In this document: positions 36,156 to 44,754 of the stretch, one piece after another
How the letters are laid out: every line of letters starts with the position of its first letter
Numbering within the stretch: the first letter of the stretch is position 1
NCBI GenBank assembly: GCA_023664605.1
Contig: JAMPFF010000005.1
Span: 1-64,000 of the forward strand
Length of the DNA stretch: 64,000 nucleotides
Origin: Clostridium sp.
GTDB lineage: Bacteria; Bacillota; Clostridia; Lachnospirales; Lachnospiraceae
Direction: 5' to 3'
Notes under the pieces: model-generated
The model's database searches: none
Told to the model about the DNA's origin: nothing
Seen by the model: only the letters and a program-made list of their open reading frames with translations
Program-made: the position numbers and the translations under genes

Positions 36156-37028
36156 TCATGATACGGAGATATCTAACGCCTTATTCAGCGCATCACAGAG
36201 AATATGGCTGATTTGCTGTACCTGAAAGTCCACGTCTTTACTCGTCACATACATATTGTTCAGTTCCGAAAGCGCACTCGGATATTCCCCGATAGCGTCT
36301 CCTACAATCGTCGCCGCGTCTACCACCGTCGGCACGCCAATGGCAAGCACCGGTACTTTCAAGCTTTCTTTTGTCAGCGCATTTCGATGATTGCCTACGC
36401 CGGAACCGGGATGAATGCCGGTATCGGTAATCTGTATGGTACGGTTCAAGCGTTTGGTTGACCTTGCCGCCAGCGCGTCTATCACGATAACCTGGTCGGG
36501 AGAAGTCTGTTCAATCACACCCCTTATGATTTCCGCCGATTCCATTCCCGTTTTCGCCATAACGCCCGGAACAATGCTGCTTACCATGTGCATTTTGGAA
36601 CAGTTATAGGCCACTTTTCCATATTCCATCACAATATGGCGGTTGATAAACAGATTATCGACCACATTAGGACCGAGCGCGTCCGCGGTGACATCACGAT
36701 TGCCAAGACCGACTACCAGAATGGATTTTTCCGTTTCCGGCTCCGGTAAAAGTTTCCTGATTTCTCCCGCAAGAATATCGGATATCTCCTGATGATAGTC
36801 GTCTTCGGGTTCAATCATTGCCGGCGCCTCCAAAGTCACATAGGTTCCCATCGGCTTTCCCATGGCGCGCGCGCCGTTTTTTGTCTCAATGATAACTTTG
36901 GTAATATGCACATCACTGTCCTTATCGTAATCTTCTTCTACTTTTATTCCATGAACTTCGTTTACTTTCCCGTCAATACTTTCTCTGGCTTCCAAAGCCA
37001 AGTCTGTTCTGACCTGAAACCAACTCAT
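36156..37028 (-). CDS. gpr: Germination protease GPR
   Basis: GPR degrades small acid-soluble spore proteins when spores germinate. The 290-residue product is near but somewhat shorter than the Bacillus enzyme (about 368). It contains VRTDLALEARE near the N-terminus, the ILVVGLGNRDVTADALGPNV loop, GVMAKTGMESAEIIRGVIEQ and the DALAARSTKRLNRTIQITDT segment. These make up the A25 peptidase family core. The start (MSWFQVRTDLALEARES) leaves only a short pro-region. The gene diverges from rpsT and precedes spoIIP. Confidence 0.94.
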   Translation of the reverse strand: MSWFQVRTDLALEARESIDGKVNEVHGIKVEEDYDKDSDVHITKVIIETKNGARAMGKPMGTYVTLEAPAMIEPEDDYHQEISDILAGEIRKLLPEPETEKSILVVGLGNRDVTADALGPNVVDNLFINRHIVMEYGKVAYNCSKMHMVSSIVPGVMAKTGMESAEIIRGVIEQTSPDQVIVIDALAARSTKRLNRTIQITDTGIHPGSGVGNHRNALTKESLKVPVLAIGVPTVVDAATIVGDAIGEYPSALSELNNMYVTSKDVDFQVQQISHILCDALNKALDISVS

Positions 37029-37077
37029 ACCCTCATGTCCTCGTTTCTTCTTTCCTTTTTCTTAGTTTTATTATATG

Positions 37078-37172
37078 CAGATGACCGCTGTTTGGTGGCT
37101 GTATGTGTCATCACGGACTGCGTCCTATACCTGCCAGCGAGAACAGTCATCTGACCGCAAGCGTTCATCTGC
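37078..37172. repeat. Structured segment in the gpr-rpsT intergenic region
   Basis: The 320-bp gap between gpr (ending at 37028) and the rpsT start (37349) holds two things that I can see. One is this segment, where CAGATGAC (37078-37085) can pair with either of two right-hand copies (GTCATCTG at 37146-37153 or TTCATCTGC at 37164-37172); GGAC-TGC-GTCC is nested inside. The other is the rpsT promoter at 37230-37258. I see no ORF. The two alternative pairings could in principle form competing structures. Confidence 0.4.
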
Positions 37173-37229
37173 CTGTTTTCACTTGCAAGTGCATGACTTT
37201 AGTTTTCGCAAAAAGATGTAAAATATGTA

Positions 37230-37258
37230 TTGACAGAAATTAGCAGTTATTTTACAAT
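37230..37258 (+). promoter_or_regulatory. Promoter of rpsT
   Basis: A perfect -35 TTGACA (37230-37235), a 17-nt spacer and TACAAT (37253-37258) give a strong sigma-A-type promoter. The leader is about 85 nt and ends in the ribosome site AGGAGG. A leader of this length could support the S20 autoregulation known from other bacteria, though no specific structure is claimed. Confidence 0.85.
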
Positions 37259-37348
37259 AATAGCTGTGTGTTTCCATTAAAACGTCCGTGTCCGAATTAA
37301 TGAGACACTTTATCTTAAAAATTATGATACAGGCAGGAGGTGTGCATC

Positions 37349-37612
37349 TTGGCTAATATTAAATCTGCGAAGAAAAGAATTTTAGTAAACAGAACAAAAG
37401 CTGAAAGAAACAAGGCTATCAAGTCCGGCGTTAAGACTTCTGTGAAAAAAGTAAATGCTGCTATTGCCGCTAACGATAAAGAAGCTGCAAAGGCTGCATT
37501 GACCGCTGCTACGGCTACTATCAACAAGGCGGCTTCCAAAGGCGTGTTCCACAAAAATACGGCTTCCAGAAAAGTATCCCGCTTAGCGCTTGCCGTAAAT
37601 AAGATGGCTTAA
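37349..37612 (+). CDS. rpsT: 30S ribosomal protein S20
   Basis: S20 is a small primary binding protein of 16S rRNA. The 87-residue product (starting M(L)ANIKSAKKRILVNRTKAE) is rich in Lys and Ala and nearly all helical, as expected. I choose the TTG at 37349 because AGGAGG lies 8 nt upstream and the protein then begins ANIKSAKKR as in the family; the GTG at 37340 overlaps the ribosome site. TTG starts for rpsT are common. Promoter and terminator both lie close, so it is a single-gene unit. Confidence 0.97.
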   Translation: MANIKSAKKRILVNRTKAERNKAIKSGVKTSVKKVNAAIAANDKEAAKAALTAATATINKAASKGVFHKNTASRKVSRLALAVNKMA

Positions 37613-37642
37613 CAGGCGAGAATATTATAATATCATCAAATA

Positions 37643-37681
37643 AACAGGAAAGAACCCCGTATGAGTTCTTTCCTGTTTTTT
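37643..37681 (+). terminator. Rho-independent terminator of rpsT
   Basis: A 13-bp perfect stem (37643-37655 with 37665-37677, AACAGGAAAGAAC and its complement), a 9-nt loop and four or more T follow rpsT by 30 nt. The A-rich left flank means it could also work for transcripts coming from the opposite side. Confidence 0.95.
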
Positions 37682-37698
37682 ATGTAATAAATTTTTGG

Positions 37699-37726
37699 AG
37701 CGCAAGCCGCTGGGGTTGCGCTTTTT
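37699..37726. terminator. Second hairpin between rpsT and the convergent TPM gene
   Basis: AGCGCAA (37699-37705) pairs with TTGCGCT (37716-37722), with TTTT following on the plus strand. It is a backup terminator for rpsT, and lies at the 3' end of the convergent TPM-domain gene. Confidence 0.6.
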
Positions 37727-38615
37727 ATCTGCTGTGGCCTCCGCCGCCGTGGCTTCCTCCGCCTCCGCCGCCGCTATGGCCGCCTCCGCCTCCATGAGAG
37801 CCTCCGCCTGTCTGTATGCGGCGTTTTACGACCGATTTTCTAAGAAAAATATCCTGCCTGTTGGTAAACTGCTCCCGTCCGCCCTCCACATAGGTTACCG
37901 CCGTCGTCGTGTCTTTTCCGCTTCTTGATTTCCAATTTAAGAGAATGAATACCGCCGCCGCAAGAATACCAAGGATAAAGGAGAGCCCTTTCGACACATT
38001 CATATGCACAAGCCGCAGTCCCGTCATATCGTCATAAAAATCATTGATATAGACTTTATAGGCGCGGTAGGGATTAGTCTCCACATAGCGGTACACCCTG
38101 TCAAGGATATGGTCGATATCCGCATCGGAGTAAGTATCCTGCACAATCCCCGTTGTGCAGAACCATGTATAAATTCTGCCGTTATCTTCACGGTACCAGT
38201 TATCAACCAAAATGACGCCGTCGCCGTTCGGTTTATCATAGCCGAAGCCGCCCGCTTCGTAAAACTGCTCCGCATAGACTCTGACAAATTCGGCATAAGA
38301 AACATTCGGTTCCACGCTTCTGGCATACTCTTTTAAGGATTCATTCAAGGTCACCAGAACGATATCGCACTGTGTCTGCTTCTGTCTTTTGGCGATTAAC
38401 TCCTCCAGTTTCCGCTCTTCTTTATCCGTCAGTACGCCGCCATAGTCGAACACTCTCTGCGTCGTCGTACACTGCGTATTGGTTCTGTCATAATAGTCCG
38501 CTTTTGCCGAAAGGCTGTGAAGCCCGTTTACTAAAAACCAAACACCTGTTATGATAATTAATAACAGGAAAACCCATCTAAAATATTTGAAATATTCTTT
38601 CATTTTAATAACCAT
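37725..38615 (-). CDS. TPM-domain membrane protein with Gly/His/Ser-rich tail
   Basis: The 296-residue protein has an N-terminal membrane helix (about 14-32). A TPM domain follows, with VFDYGGVLTDKEERKLEELI, then TQCDIVLVTLNESL and NGDGVILVDNWYRE. A second membrane helix comes at about 218-236, and the tail is of Gly, His and Ser (GGGSHGGGGGHS type). TPM proteins are small membrane-tethered domains of unclear substrate; some help photosystem repair or act as acid phosphatases. The first Met (38615) has a purine run almost touching it; the Met four codons on (38603) is also possible. The neighbouring zinc-ribbon gene probably belongs to the same unit. Confidence 0.8.
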   Translation of the reverse strand: MVIKMKEYFKYFRWVFLLLIIITGVWFLVNGLHSLSAKADYYDRTNTQCTTTQRVFDYGGVLTDKEERKLEELIAKRQKQTQCDIVLVTLNESLKEYARSVEPNVSYAEFVRVYAEQFYEAGGFGYDKPNGDGVILVDNWYREDNGRIYTWFCTTGIVQDTYSDADIDHILDRVYRYVETNPYRAYKVYINDFYDDMTGLRLVHMNVSKGLSFILGILAAAVFILLNWKSRSGKDTTTAVTYVEGGREQFTNRQDIFLRKSVVKRRIQTGGGSHGGGGGHSGGGGGGSHGGGGHSR

Positions 38616-38677
38616 GCCTTTCTCTCAGCCTGCGACATTTGTATGCCAAAGCGCTAACAGCGCTGGCGCAAATTCGC

Positions 38678-38704
38678 GGTTGAAAAATCAAAGATTTTTC
38701 AACC
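38678..38704 (-). repeat. Palindrome at the 3' end of the zinc-ribbon gene
   Basis: A perfect 12-bp inverted repeat (38678-38689 with 38693-38704, GGTTGAAAAATC / GATTTTTCAACC) with a 3-nt loop overlaps the stop codon. It shares the TGAAAAATC core with the repeat at 12652. A second stem (AGCGCT-AAC-AGCGCT) lies at 38650-38664. Confidence 0.75.
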
Positions 38705-39687
38705 TATAGTACCTCCAAAATCGCCATCACTAGCTGCACGAATGTACTGACACAGGCGAAAACGGAAAAACCGTATAACAACACCTTTTCTTTTGACACC
38801 GGCGTTTTGCCCACTACCTTGCCGGTCTGCCCGTTTACATGAAAACGCCATGTTTTGCCCCGGTACTGATAGAGATACAGCCATACCGGCATCATTGCAT
38901 ACCATGTGTTATCTTTTCCCAGGTGCAGATTTCTCCTGCCAGGCTTTACCGTGTCATATCCCGCCAACGAGCGGCTCATGAATTCTTCGGACGCGCTTCT
39001 TACTTTCTCCCTCGCGCGCTCCTCTAACTGCTCCGCCCCCTGGTTATAGACTTCACCGAAAAAGCCGGACATATATTTGGGGTCAAAATTTTCCAGTTCC
39101 TTATATGTATAAGGTTCCATTAAGTCCATCTCGCCGTCGTCCATCGCTATCGAAGCATCGACCGGAACCTTGTCAAAATCCGCTTCCATTTTCCTGATAA
39201 TCTCGAAATAGGAGGTCTCTATATATTCCGTATCGCCGCTCACCCAGCTGCGCGTCCTGGTTCCCTGTCCGGTAAAATCGTACTGCACCTGATAATCATA
39301 GAGCCAGAACGGCACATAAATACCCTGCATCGACTCCAGGCTCTTTTCCGATAAAAAGCTGGAGGGCAGAAATGTTTTTTTCTTAAATTCTTTCTGTAAC
39401 ATCTCAGCCGCCGCCTCCTTACTGACTTTAAACGGCAGTATCAGATGCGGCTTGTATGCTCCCTCGACTCTTTCTTTAAAAATAAGATAACTGCCGCAAT
39501 GCGGACATCTTCCCGACGAGGTATACTCGTTTATGTTAAGCGGCGCGCCGCAGTTTCCGCACTGTGTTAAAGAACCGTCGTTCACAATATCCTCGCTGTC
39601 CATGCTTTCACAGTGCGGGCAGTACATCCTTTTTCTGCCCGGTTCATATACGGTGTTGCCGCCGCAGTTTTTACATTTATAAATCAT
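38704..39687 (-). CDS. Double zinc-ribbon protein with C-terminal membrane helix
   Basis: The 327-residue protein begins with zinc-ribbon pairs (CKNCGG, CPHC, CGNCG and CPHCG within residues 5-65) and then a region rich in aromatic residues (VPFWLYDYQVQYDFTGQ; NLHLGKDNTWYAMMPVWLYL). It ends in one membrane helix (VLLYGFSVFACVSTFVQLVM). This family is widespread in Firmicutes but has no settled function; it often neighbours TPM or LemA-type membrane proteins. I infer a membrane-quality or phage-shock-like role from that association only. It lies 88 nt upstream of the TPM gene, in the same direction. Confidence 0.7.
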   Translation of the reverse strand: MIYKCKNCGGNTVYEPGRKRMYCPHCESMDSEDIVNDGSLTQCGNCGAPLNINEYTSSGRCPHCGSYLIFKERVEGAYKPHLILPFKVSKEAAAEMLQKEFKKKTFLPSSFLSEKSLESMQGIYVPFWLYDYQVQYDFTGQGTRTRSWVSGDTEYIETSYFEIIRKMEADFDKVPVDASIAMDDGEMDLMEPYTYKELENFDPKYMSGFFGEVYNQGAEQLEERAREKVRSASEEFMSRSLAGYDTVKPGRRNLHLGKDNTWYAMMPVWLYLYQYRGKTWRFHVNGQTGKVVGKTPVSKEKVLLYGFSVFACVSTFVQLVMAILEVL

Positions 39688-39746
39688 ATAATATGGTCTT
39701 ATCCTTTCCGATTTTGCTTTCCTTTTACAATTTTTTCAAAATAGCA

Positions 39747-39775
39747 TTGCCCTATGCCCTTAATTTTTATATACT
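39747..39775 (+). promoter_or_regulatory. Candidate promoter of the purF paralogue
   Basis: TTGCCC (39747-39752), 17 nt and TATACT (39770-39775) precede the plus-strand gene by about 50 nt. The -35 is weak but the spacing is ideal. The ribosome site CAGGAG precedes the ATG. Confidence 0.5.
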
Positions 39776-39824
39776 AATATTATCACATCTAATCAGCAAA
39801 TGACAGAACAGGAGTAAAAATATT

Positions 39825-41231
39825 ATGGGTGGTTTTTTTGGCGTCGCTTCCAAGGAAGATTGTATTTTTGATTTATATTTCGGAACGGATTATCATTCCC
39901 ATCTTGGAACAAGGCGGGCGGGCATGGCATGTTACAGTAAGGAAAGCGGTTTTGACAGGGCAATCCATAATATCGAGAATGCTCCTTTTAGAACCAAGTT
40001 CGATAAAGATGCCAATACCATGTCCGGTCATCTGGGTATAGGCTGTATCTCCGACTATGAGCCGCAGCCTCTTATTATTCGTTCCCATCACGGCACTTAC
40101 GCGATTACAACGGTAGGCAAGATTAATAATAAAGAAGAAATAGAACAGCAGCTTTTCCGAAGCGGACACGCGCATTTTCAGGAAATGAGCGGCGGCGAAA
40201 TCAATATGACGGAGCTGGTATCCGCGATTATCAATCAAAAGGAAAATCTCATCGAAGGCTTACAGTATGCGCAGGAGCTAATCGAGGGTTCCATGACGAT
40301 GTTAGTCATGACGCCCAAAGGTATCTTTGCGGCAAGGGACCGTCTCGGGCGTACGCCCGTTGTCATCGGAAAAAAAGACGACGCCTACTGCGTTTCTTTT
40401 GAAAGCTTTGCCTATTTAAATCTGGGTTATCAGGACGTCAGGGAATTGGGTCCCGGCGAGATTGCCATTATTACGCCGGAGGGTGAAAAAACACTTGTTA
40501 TGCCGGGAAAAGAGATGAAAATCTGTACGTTTCTCTGGGTTTATTACGGTTATCCATCTTCCTCCTACGAGGGTATCAGCGTGGAGCAGATGCGCTACCA
40601 CTGCGGCGCGATGTTAGCAAAGCGCGACAACGTAGCCCCGGATATCGTAGCGGGCGTACCGGATTCCGGCACGGCGCACGCTATCGGTTATGCCAATGAG
40701 TCCGGCATTCCTTTTTCCAGACCTTTTATTAAGTATACGCCCACATGGCCGCGTTCTTTCATGCCGACGATACAAAGCCAGCGGAATTTGATTGCCAAAA
40801 TGAAACTGATACCGGTGCATGATTTAATTAAGGATAAGAGCCTGTTATTAATAGACGACTCCATCGTACGCGGCACACAGCTTCGGGAAACGACGGAATT
40901 TCTCTACCAGAGCGGCGCAAAAGAAGTGCATATCCGTCCCGCCTGCCCGCCGCTTCTATTTGGCTGTAAATATCTTAACTTTTCACGTTCCACATCCGAG
41001 ATGGAGCTGATTACCAGACAGGTGATAAAGGACATGGAAGGGGATAATAAATATCCCAATTTAAGCGTCTATGCCGACCCGGAATCTTCTTCTTATCAGG
41101 ATATGCTGGAAAAAATAAGAGAGAAGCTCAATTTCACTTCTCTCCGTTATCATCGGTTAGACGATATGATTGCCTCGGTAGGCATCGATAAATGTAAACT
41201 GTGTACATACTGCTGGGATGGACGCGAATAA
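39825..41231 (+). CDS. PurF-like amidophosphoribosyltransferase paralogue lacking the N-terminal Cys nucleophile
   Basis: The 468-residue protein is homologous to glutamine PRPP amidotransferase over its whole length. The N-terminus is MGGFFGVASKEDC: the catalytic Cys that should be exposed after Met or propeptide removal is replaced by Gly, and no propeptide exists. Other glutaminase-like features (HLGTRRAGMA) and the phosphoribosyl domain, including the PRPP motif LLLIDDSIVRGTQLRE, are kept. Cys residues near the C-terminus (KCKLCTYC) fit the Fe-S cluster of clostridial PurF. It may use free ammonia, bind a ligand for regulation, or pair with another glutaminase. A normal purF lies at 50298-51734. 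It stands alone on the plus strand. Confidence 0.85.
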   Translation: MGGFFGVASKEDCIFDLYFGTDYHSHLGTRRAGMACYSKESGFDRAIHNIENAPFRTKFDKDANTMSGHLGIGCISDYEPQPLIIRSHHGTYAITTVGKINNKEEIEQQLFRSGHAHFQEMSGGEINMTELVSAIINQKENLIEGLQYAQELIEGSMTMLVMTPKGIFAARDRLGRTPVVIGKKDDAYCVSFESFAYLNLGYQDVRELGPGEIAIITPEGEKTLVMPGKEMKICTFLWVYYGYPSSSYEGISVEQMRYHCGAMLAKRDNVAPDIVAGVPDSGTAHAIGYANESGIPFSRPFIKYTPTWPRSFMPTIQSQRNLIAKMKLIPVHDLIKDKSLLLIDDSIVRGTQLRETTEFLYQSGAKEVHIRPACPPLLFGCKYLNFSRSTSEMELITRQVIKDMEGDNKYPNLSVYADPESSSYQDMLEKIREKLNFTSLRYHRLDDMIASVGIDKCKLCTYCWDGRE

Positions 41232-41265
41232 GTTCCGGCTTAGCACGCAAACATCGCTGATTCGC

Positions 41266-43053
41266 TTAGGTCAGGCGTTCGATTTCATCAATCATTTCGC
41301 CAATATAGGCTATTGTTTCAAGTAAGGGGGTTTCGGTTTTCATATCGACCCCCGCCATTTTTGCCAGTTCAACCGGAGTAAGCGAACTGCCCGCGGCAAG
41401 GACTTTTTTCCAGTTTTCCACGGCGGGACGTCCTTCTTTTTCAATCTGTCTGCATACCTGCGTAGCGATTGTCAGACCCGCGCTGTAGGTATAGGAATAT
41501 AAGCCCATATAATAGTGCGGCTGGCGCATCCATGTATGCGCGGCGCCGTCGGAAATTTCCACATCCTCTCCCCAGAAATTCTGTAAGGTTTCTTTCATAA
41601 GCCCGTTTAATATCTCAGCGTTGACGCTTCCGCCGTCATCAATGATTCTATACACTTTTCTCTGATAATCCGCTTCCAAAAGATGCGTCACAAAGTTATG
41701 GTAATAGGTATTGCTAATCATACTGGATAACACCCAGCGGCGAAAACGCGCGTCCGGATTCGTTTTTAGCAGATAGTGCGCCATCAAAAGCTCGTTCATC
41801 GTAGAGGGCGCTTCCACAAAATAATTGGAAATATTGGTATCAAAAATAGACTGGTTTTCATTACACAGTTTAAAATGCCCGGCATGCCCTAACTCATGAA
41901 CAAGCGTAAAAACATCCGCCATGCGGTCGTGCCATGTAAGCAAAATAAAGGAATTTTTGCCATAGGGGCTGTCGCAGAAACCGCCCGTCGATTTGCCCGC
42001 ATTCTGCACAAAATCGACCCATCTGTCGCGGTAAGCAGCTTTTACCATCTCTACATAATCTTTACCTAAAACGGCAAGCCCTTTTTCCATATAAGCCTTT
42101 GACTCTTCAACCGTTACCGCCGGGTCGTACTCCGGGTCAACGGAAATTTTTAAGTCCTCGAACATCATATGGTCTATGTGATGAATTTTTTGTAATAACT
42201 TGGCATATTTACGCATATGCGGCGCAAGTTTTTCCATAATCAGGTCTATCTGCCGCTCATACATATCCCTTGTCACTTTCTGCTCAAAAAGAAGATAGTC
42301 TGTCACGGAGTCGAACCCCCGCAGCGAAGCTATCGTTTTTTCCGTCTGTACATGGGTATTATAAACGGCGGCTGTTACGTTCTCGTATTCGGCAATTTTC
42401 CCATGAAAAGCCGCAAACGCCGTCCGGCGGAGCGTCATATCCGGTTCATACTGGTAGTTATCCTCTAACAAAGAATAGCTTAACGGGTATTCTTTTCCCT
42501 CTGCGATAAAGGAATCGAATTTCATATCCGCTAATTTCGCCATATTATAAATTTCATAAGGCGCCTGTATCGTCTGCATTAACGCCGTCAGGGCGCGCTC
42601 CGTCTCAGGTGTAAGCCTGTGCGGTTTATTCCTGAGAATCTCCTGTAAATAGCCTTTATTTTCCACCGCTATTTCTATCGTCTGCTCCAATACGCTCTCA
42701 TCCTGTTCGGCGATTTCGCTGTCCACAAAACTGAGCATACTGATAATCTCTACGACAAAACGGTTCATTCTCTCTTTCTGCTCCTGATTGGCGGTATTGG
42801 AATAATCGACAGACACCGCCAAAGACCAGTAACGGCTAAGTAAGGATAAAAGTCTTTCCATTTCCCTGTAATCGTCCAGACAGGCGTTTATTGTCTGCGG
42901 GTTGTTTAATTTCCCCTGGTATTCTTTTACCATGCGCCCGCTTAACGCTTTTGCCTTGTCCATGTCTGCGCGTATTTCGTCATCATTTTTATAAATAGAA
43001 GATAAATCCCATGTCAGTTCCACCGGGACATCTGCTCGTGATTTTAATTCCAT
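41266..43053 (-). CDS. pepF: Oligoendopeptidase F (M3 family metallopeptidase)
   Basis: PepF is a cytoplasmic zinc endopeptidase that cuts short peptides. The 595-residue product has the zinc motif HELGH at 386-390 with a downstream Glu (residue ~414) in FVEAPSTMNELLMAHYL. The N-terminal all-helical region is typical of M3B enzymes. There is no signal peptide. The GGAGGAAAA ribosome site precedes the ATG. It is 13 nt downstream of the sufB-like gene, so it may be cotranscribed with suf, though no functional link is known. Confidence 0.95.
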   Translation of the reverse strand: MELKSRADVPVELTWDLSSIYKNDDEIRADMDKAKALSGRMVKEYQGKLNNPQTINACLDDYREMERLLSLLSRYWSLAVSVDYSNTANQEQKERMNRFVVEIISMLSFVDSEIAEQDESVLEQTIEIAVENKGYLQEILRNKPHRLTPETERALTALMQTIQAPYEIYNMAKLADMKFDSFIAEGKEYPLSYSLLEDNYQYEPDMTLRRTAFAAFHGKIAEYENVTAAVYNTHVQTEKTIASLRGFDSVTDYLLFEQKVTRDMYERQIDLIMEKLAPHMRKYAKLLQKIHHIDHMMFEDLKISVDPEYDPAVTVEESKAYMEKGLAVLGKDYVEMVKAAYRDRWVDFVQNAGKSTGGFCDSPYGKNSFILLTWHDRMADVFTLVHELGHAGHFKLCNENQSIFDTNISNYFVEAPSTMNELLMAHYLLKTNPDARFRRWVLSSMISNTYYHNFVTHLLEADYQRKVYRIIDDGGSVNAEILNGLMKETLQNFWGEDVEISDGAAHTWMRQPHYYMGLYSYTYSAGLTIATQVCRQIEKEGRPAVENWKKVLAAGSSLTPVELAKMAGVDMKTETPLLETIAYIGEMIDEIERLT

Positions 43054-43066
43054 TTTTCCTCCATTC

Positions 43067-43987
43067 TTATTTTAAAAATCCGTTAATAATCTGCTCTTCG
43101 GCTTCCGCTTCCGTTAAGCCAAGCGTCATCAATTTAATAATCTGTTCGCCCGCAATCTTACCGATTGCCGCCTCATGAATCAGCGCGGCGTCCAAATCAT
43201 TCGCTTCTAACTGCGGCACGGCAAGTATTCTTGCTTTATCCATAATAATCGCGTCGCATTCCGTATGTCCGCTGCATGGCGCGTTTCCCGTCAAACGGGA
43301 GTCAAATTTCTGATAAGAGTTATCTCTTGCCACGGAACGGGATACCACGTCGGCGCTTGCTCCCTCGCCGTTTAGGGCTACTTCATAATAACTGACCGCA
43401 CTCTGTTCTCCATGCGTCATCAGGCGTTCTCTGACAATCAGCTTTGCGCCTGCTGCAAGACTCGCCGTCGTTTTCCTCTCCGTGGAGTCTACGCCCTTAA
43501 TCTGCACCATTTCCATCTCCATGGAGCTGTTTTCTTTCATATAGACTTCCGTACCCGGATTTAAAATGCGTTTTCCCGTGCCGTCGCCGGAACCGTAATG
43601 TTTTTCCACATATTTCACTTTGGCATTTTTTTCCAGATAAAAACGATGAACGCCGTCATGTTCGGAATCCTGTCCGCCGCAGTTGTCGATGCCGCAGCCC
43701 GCCACAATGATGACGTCGGCGTCCTCTCCGACATAAAAGTCGTTATAGACGACCTCTTTTAGCCCGCTCTGGCTTAAAACAACCGGAATATGGACGCTCT
43801 CGTTTTTCGTTCCCGCCTTAATATGAATATCGATGCCCTGCCCGTTTTCCTTGGATATGATATCAATATTCGCCGTTGTATTTCTTGCCGCCATCTGCCC
43901 GTTGGCGCGGATATTATAGGCGCCCTCCGGCACCTCGTGCAAATCCGCCACTTCCTGTAAAAGCCTTTTTTGTATTGTGTCCATCAT
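43067..43987 (-). CDS. sufB: SufB/SufD-like Fe-S scaffold protein, short form
   Basis: SufB and SufD form a right-handed beta-helix scaffold on which Fe-S clusters are built. This 306-residue protein has the typical core (DVIIVAGCGIDNCGGQDSEH, YVEKHYGSGDGTGKRILNPG) and the conserved C-terminal EAIGKIAGEQIIKLMTLGLT-like stretch. It is much shorter than E. coli SufB (about 495). It is followed by sufC alone, without SufS, SufU or SufD in the window. This matches the minimal SUF/SMS-type system reported for anaerobes. Candidate cluster ligands include the Cys pair in GCGIDNCGG. Confidence 0.88.
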   Translation of the reverse strand: MMDTIQKRLLQEVADLHEVPEGAYNIRANGQMAARNTTANIDIISKENGQGIDIHIKAGTKNESVHIPVVLSQSGLKEVVYNDFYVGEDADVIIVAGCGIDNCGGQDSEHDGVHRFYLEKNAKVKYVEKHYGSGDGTGKRILNPGTEVYMKENSSMEMEMVQIKGVDSTERKTTASLAAGAKLIVRERLMTHGEQSAVSYYEVALNGEGASADVVSRSVARDNSYQKFDSRLTGNAPCSGHTECDAIIMDKARILAVPQLEANDLDAALIHEAAIGKIAGEQIIKLMTLGLTEAEAEEQIINGFLK

Positions 43988-43994
43988 CTTATCG

Positions 43995-44735
43995 TCAGTC
44001 TCCTTTCCCGGTCTGCCGTGTGCAAAGTTCCCTTGCCGACGGCGTTCCCAAAAGTCCCGGCAGAATCAGTTCTTTGGCTCCCCTGTCGGCGATTTTTCCG
44101 TCCGCGACTACGATAATCTCATCCGCAATATTTAAAATGCGCTCCTGATGGGAAATAATGACAATGGAACCGTCACGATTTTTTTTCTGCATTCTTTCAA
44201 AGACCTGTATCAAATTCTGGAAGCTCCATAAATCGATTCCCGCCTCCGGTTCATCAAAGACGGACACTTTGCTGCCTCTCGCCAAAACCGTGGCAATCTC
44301 AATCCGTTTCAGTTCCCCGCCCGAAAGACTCGCGTTCACTTCCCGCCTGATATAATCTCTGGCACAGAGCCCGACCTGCGAAAGATACTCGCAGGCATCC
44401 GCCACGGAAAGCTGTTTGCCGGACGCGATACGAAGCAAATCCAATACTTCCAGCCCTTTAAAACGCACCGGCTGTTGAAACGCAAAGCTGATGCCCAGGT
44501 TAGCGCGCTCCGTAATGCTTTTATCCGTAATATCATCACCGTCTAAATAGATGCGTCCGGACGTCGGTTTCTTGATTCCCGCAATCAGCTTGGCCAGCGT
44601 GGATTTCCCGCTGCCGTTCGGTCCCGTAATGACTACAAATTTATTTTCCTGTATCGTCAGGCTGATATCCCGCACGATTTCTTTCTGTGTTTCCTCCTCC
44701 GAGACTTCAAAGGAGATGTTTTTTAATTCCAGCAT
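43995..44735 (-). CDS. sufC: Fe-S assembly ATPase SufC
   Basis: SufC is the ABC-type ATPase that drives the SufB scaffold. The 246-residue product has Walker A at 38-46 (GPNGSGKST), the ABC signature LSGGELKRIEIATVLA and Walker B VSVFDEPEAGIDLW. It has no membrane partner, as usual for SufC. The stop is 7 nt before the sufB-like start, so both are in one operon. Its promoter overlaps that of the divergent GNAT gene, and a 16-bp palindrome sits in its leader. Confidence 0.93.
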   Translation of the reverse strand: MLELKNISFEVSEEETQKEIVRDISLTIQENKFVVITGPNGSGKSTLAKLIAGIKKPTSGRIYLDGDDITDKSITERANLGISFAFQQPVRFKGLEVLDLLRIASGKQLSVADACEYLSQVGLCARDYIRREVNASLSGGELKRIEIATVLARGSKVSVFDEPEAGIDLWSFQNLIQVFERMQKKNRDGSIVIISHQERILNIADEIIVVADGKIADRGAKELILPGLLGTPSARELCTRQTGKGD

Positions 44736-44754
44736 GATAATCCTCCGTCACCGC

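Noticed and set aside
37029..37080. Sigma-G promoter for gpr
   Set aside because: A CATATAA-like -10 can be found, but no suitable -35 at the right distance, so I do not claim it.
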